Shown piece by piece: positions 60,861 to 64,000 of a stretch of 64,000 nt of DNA. The DNA comes from Chrysophaeum taylorii (Eukaryota > Sar > Pelagophyceae > Pelagomonadales > Pelagomonadaceae), in contig JAQMWT010000328.1 in assembly GCA_029834535.1 (NCBI GenBank), positions 1-64,000 of the forward strand. The letters are read 5' to 3'. Numbering within the stretch: position 1 is the stretch's first letter; each line of letters opens with the position of its first letter. The notes under the pieces are model-generated. The model saw nothing but the letters and a program-made list of their open reading frames with translations, ran no database searches and was not told the DNA's origin. Made by a program: the position numbers and the translations under genes.

Positions 60861-61866
60861 TTGTCCCTCGATTTAGGGTAAGGATCAGATAGGCGCGAGA
60901 GTAAGCATCAGGTAGGCGCGAGAGCCAGAAAGTGATCCTCCAAGCCGTCTACGGCGACCTCGCAGACTATTTCCACGATCCGCGGCGGCTCTTTCAGCGC
61001 GCCATTCTCACGCCCCGTCGAAACGATGTTGTCGATGCGGACAACGCGCGCATGACCGCGGCCTTTTTTTCCCGGAGACGAGGCGTCGGAGTTCTTTTCG
61101 GCTGACTAGGCTGGGTCGGAAGACGACGCCTCGCTCTTTACAGTAGAGTTTTCAACTCCCTGACAACCAACGGCATGCTGACTTTGATCGCGAGCTTTAT
61201 GTCTTCTCAACCTCGACCCGTCGCACGGCCACTGCAACGGTACCAGATACATGATCGATCGTGTCGTTGTCACCGAGGCTCCTCCAACCTGTATCCCTTA
61301 AGGCCCGCCGACGCCAAACGATCACCAAGAGCCAGGGCCAGACGCCCCGCGAGGTCGGCGTCCTCTTTCCCAAGCCCGTCTTCTGCCACGTCCAGCTCTA
61401 CGTGGCTCTCTGTCGATCGGCAACCCCGAGGATATAATCATCTGGGTCGACGACTCCACCCTACCCCACACGTGCTGCGCAATACCTATAAGCCCCTCCC
61501 GGCGTCTACACGCGCACTGTAGTTGAACTTACTGGGACCAGGTGAACTTACTGGGGTTTGAGATTGGGACTAGGTGAACTAAGTGACCAGGTGAACTTAC
61601 TGGGACCAAGTGAACTTACTGGGGTTTTTAGAGTGAACGCAAGGGCTAGCGGCGTGTACGGATCAAAGCAGCTTAGATTGGCGGAGGTGAGAGCGACGAG
61701 CTCGAAGGAGAGTGGGGTGAGTGGATGTGAGCACGAGTGGGCTTACGCCGAACTTACTGGGGTTAGAGATTGGGACTAGGTGAACTTACTGGGACCAGGT
61801 GAACTTACTGGGGTTAGAGATTGGGACCAGGTGAACTTACTGGCGAACTTACTGGCCTGCACTTGT
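60806..61866 (+). repeat. Tandem unit 1 (1,061 bp) with Helitron helicase end
   Basis: Begins cctaactactaatcgacaga, continues through a (TTTGTCTG)n microsatellite and two gtaggcgcgagag copies, then the helicase remnant, then an array of aggtgaacttactgggacc sub-repeats. Units 2 and 3 repeat the order. Confidence 0.9.
60950..61540 (+). pseudogene. Helitron Rep/helicase C-terminal relic, copy 1
   Basis: Frame-jumping match to the end of Helitron (Pif1-like) helicases: VYGDLADYFHDPRRLFQRAI then LTPRRNDVVDADNARM; FNSLTTNGM; GTRYMIDRVVVTEAP-like text across a frame change; and ITKSQGQTPREVGVL with FCHVQLYVALCRSATP, corresponding to helicase motifs V and VI. Stops interrupt every part, so it is inactive. 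The Rep domain is not in the window. Confidence 0.75.
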
Positions 61867-62898
61867 CCTAACTACTAATCGACAGATGTTTGTCTGTCTG
61901 TTTGTCTGTTTGTCCCTCGATTTAGGGTAAGGATCAGGTAGGCGCGAGAGTAAGGATCAGGTAGGCGCGAGAGCCAGACAGTGATCCTCCAAGCCGTCTA
62001 CGGCGACCTCGCAGACTATTTCCACGATCCGCGGCGGCTCTTTCAGCGCGCCATTCTCACGCCCCGTCGAAACGATGTTGTCGATGCGGACAACGCGCGC
62101 ATGACCGCGGCCTTTTTTTCCCGGAGACGAGGCGTCGGAGTTCTTTTCGGCTGACTAGGCTGGGTCGGAAGACGACGCCTCGCTCTTTACAGTAGAGTTT
62201 TCAACTCCCTGACAACCAACGGCATGCTGACTTTGATCGCGAGCTTTATGTCTTCTCAACCTCGACCCGTCGCACGGCCACTGCAACGGTACCAGATACA
62301 TGATCGATCGTGTCGTTGTCACCGAGGCTCCTCCAACCTGTATCCCGTAAGGCCCGCCGACGCCAAACGATCACCAAGAGCCAGGGCCAGACGCCCCGCG
62401 AGGTCGGCGTCCTCTTGGCGAAGCCCGTCTTCTGCCACGTCCAGCTCTACGTGGCTCTCTGTCGATCGGCAACCCCGAGGATATCCTCTTCTGAGTCGAC
62501 GACTCCACCCTACCCCACACGTGCTGCGCAATACCGATAAGCCCCCTCCCGGCGTCTACACGCGCACTGTAGGTGAACTTACTGGGACCAGGTGAACTTA
62601 CTGGGGTTTGAGATTGGGACTAGGTGAACTTAGTGACCAGGTGAACTTACTGGGACCAAGTGAACTTACTGGGGTTTTTAGAGTAACGCAAAGGCTAGCG
62701 GCGTGTACGGATCAAAGCAGCTTAGATTGGCGGAGGTGAGAGCGACGAGCTCGAAGGAGAGTGGGGTGAGTGGGTGTGAGCACGAGTGGGCTTACGCCGA
62801 ACTTACTGGGGTTAGAGATTGGGACTAGGTGAACTTAACGGGGTGAACTTACTGGGGTTAGAGATTGGGACTAGGTGAACTTACTGGCCTGCACTTGT
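61867..62898 (+). repeat. Tandem unit 2 (1,032 bp) with Helitron helicase end
   Basis: Same order as unit 1, a few percent diverged. The sub-repeat array is shorter. Confidence 0.9.
61975..62575 (+). pseudogene. Helitron Rep/helicase C-terminal relic, copy 2
   Basis: Carries the same blocks as copy 1, with the clearer segment ITKSQGQTPREVGVLLAKPV and FCHVQLYVALCRSATPR. It shares the same stop after gttcttttcggctgactagg, which shows that the unit was multiplied after it had decayed. Confidence 0.75.
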
Positions 62899-63750
62899 CC
62901 TAACTACTAATCGACAGATGTTTGTCTGTCTGTTTGTCTGTTTGTCCCTCGATTTAGGGTAAGGATCAGGTAGGCGCGAGAGTAAGGATCAGGTAGGCGC
63001 GAGAGCCAGACAGTGATCCTCCAAGCCGTCTACGGCGACCTCGCAGACTATTTCCACGACCCGCGGCGGCTCTTTCAGCGCGCCATTCTCACGCCCCGTC
63101 GAAACGATGTTGTCGATGCGGACAACGCGCGCATGACCGCGGCCTTTTTTTCCCGGAGACGAGGCGTCGGAGTTCTTTTCGGCTGACTAGGCTGGGTCGG
63201 AAGACGACGCCTCGCTCTTTACAGTAGAGTTTTCAACTCCCTGACAACCAACGGGATGCTGACTTTGAGCGCGAGCTTAAGGTCTTCGAAACCTCGACCC
63301 GTCGCACGGCCACTGCGACGGTACCAGATACATGATCGATCGTGTCGTTGTCACCGAGGCTCCTCCAACCTGTATCCCGTAAGGCCCGCCGACGCCAAAC
63401 GATCACCAAGAGCCAGGGCCAGACGCCCCGCGAGGTCGGCGTCCTCTTGGCGAAGCCCGTCTTCTGCCACGTCCAGCTCTACGTGGCTCTCTGTCGATCG
63501 GCAACCCCGAGGAGATGTACTCATCTGGGTCGACGACTCCACCCTACCCCACACGTGCTGCGCAATACCGATAAGCCCCCTCACGGCGTCTACACGCGCA
63601 CTGTAGGTGAACTTACTGGGACCAGGTGAACTTACTGGGGTTGGAGATTGGGACTAGGTGAGCTGAGTGACCAAGTGAAACTGGGACCAGACCAGGTGAA
63701 CTTACTAGGGTTAGAGATTGGGACTAGGTGAACTTACTGGCCTGCACTTG
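62899..63750 (+). repeat. Tandem unit 3 (truncated) with Helitron helicase end
   Basis: Same order; ends in a shortened aggtgaacttactggg array, after which similarity stops at gcctgcacttgt. Confidence 0.88.
63005..63605 (+). pseudogene. Helitron Rep/helicase C-terminal relic, copy 3
   Basis: Same motif blocks and same disabling stops as copies 1 and 2, with local differences at 63255-63290. Confidence 0.75.
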
Positions 63751-64000
63751 TTAGACTTAAATCAAAAGTGGCAAAGTTAAGTGAACTAACCCTAGAACAG
63801 AGGGTACTAACCCTAGTTCAGATTTTCTACCTCTAGTAGGCTCTACGCCCTCACAGATTGAACGTGGGGAGCGAAATCTGGATCAAACTAAGCGGGAAGC
63901 GTCGTACCATCGACAAGAATGTAGAGAGTGTTCTGGACAGAGTCGTACGGTGGAAGAGTAGCCGAAAGAGCAACTTGATGTGATGAAGTGGAGTGAACGC
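63751..64000. other. No gene seen at the right edge
   Basis: Unique-looking sequence with aaccctag phrases; no frame of interest before the window ends. Confidence 0.5.

Noticed and set aside
1-64000. tRNA or rRNA genes
   Set aside because: I looked for T-arm-like phrases and rRNA landmarks and saw none convincing; a covariance-model scan would be needed to exclude them.

Overview
The window is nuclear DNA of a eukaryote, most likely a photosynthetic stramenopile (pelagophyte-like alga; the lineage is inferred, not proven). Three things point there. A 2,202-residue intronless multidomain acetyl-CoA carboxylase starts with a signal peptide followed by a GPA|FFA junction that resembles the heterokont ASAFAP plastid-entry motif. 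A lumen-type FKBP carries a twin-arginine-like leader. The host genes are compact and nearly intronless, with neighbours only 6 to 110 bp apart.

Layout. 0-8.1 kb: a C-rich, G-poor element between ~115-130 bp direct repeats, with a Gag-like coiled-coil protein but no recognisable polymerase. 8.8-9.4 kb: a truncated Ty3/gypsy pol with a polypurine tract and LTR start. 9.8-15.2 kb: a host block (aldo-keto reductase, FKBP, unknown ORF, PPR protein, BAR-like protein). 15.2-27.8 kb: no intact gene; repeat copies, a short-motif array and decayed minus-strand ankyrin-like coding. 27.9-38.3 kb: a second host block (bS21m-like ribosomal protein, SAM-like protein, coiled-coil protein, VHS-GAT adaptor, Tvp15-like membrane protein, four-TM protein). 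A 2.9-kb hAT transposon with recognisable TIRs and an 8-bp target duplication sits in the promoter between two of these genes. 38.4-42.9 kb: a large transposase-like gene with a C-terminal Tudor/Agenet-like module. 43.6-50.2 kb: ACCase. 50.8-53.95 kb: a frameshifted Fanzor (eukaryotic TnpB-like) relic. 53.9-55.9 kb: a (TTAG)n-tailed repeat and a Ty1/copia pol relic. 56-59 kb: a mitochondrial WW protein, a second hAT fragment and a secreted tyrosinase. 60.8-63.75 kb: three tandem ~1-kb units, each carrying the end of a decayed Helitron helicase.

The host genes cover plastid fatty-acid synthesis (ACCase), organelle gene expression (PPR, bS21m), protein folding (FKBP), endomembrane traffic (VHS-GAT, Tvp15-like, BAR) and redox chemistry (AKR, tyrosinase); no metabolic operon is implied. 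The rest is a graveyard of at least seven transposon types. The most notable items are the Fanzor relic, the Tudor-bearing DDE-like gene, the hAT insertion in a bidirectional promoter, the Helitron-end triplication and the polymerase-less element at the left edge.
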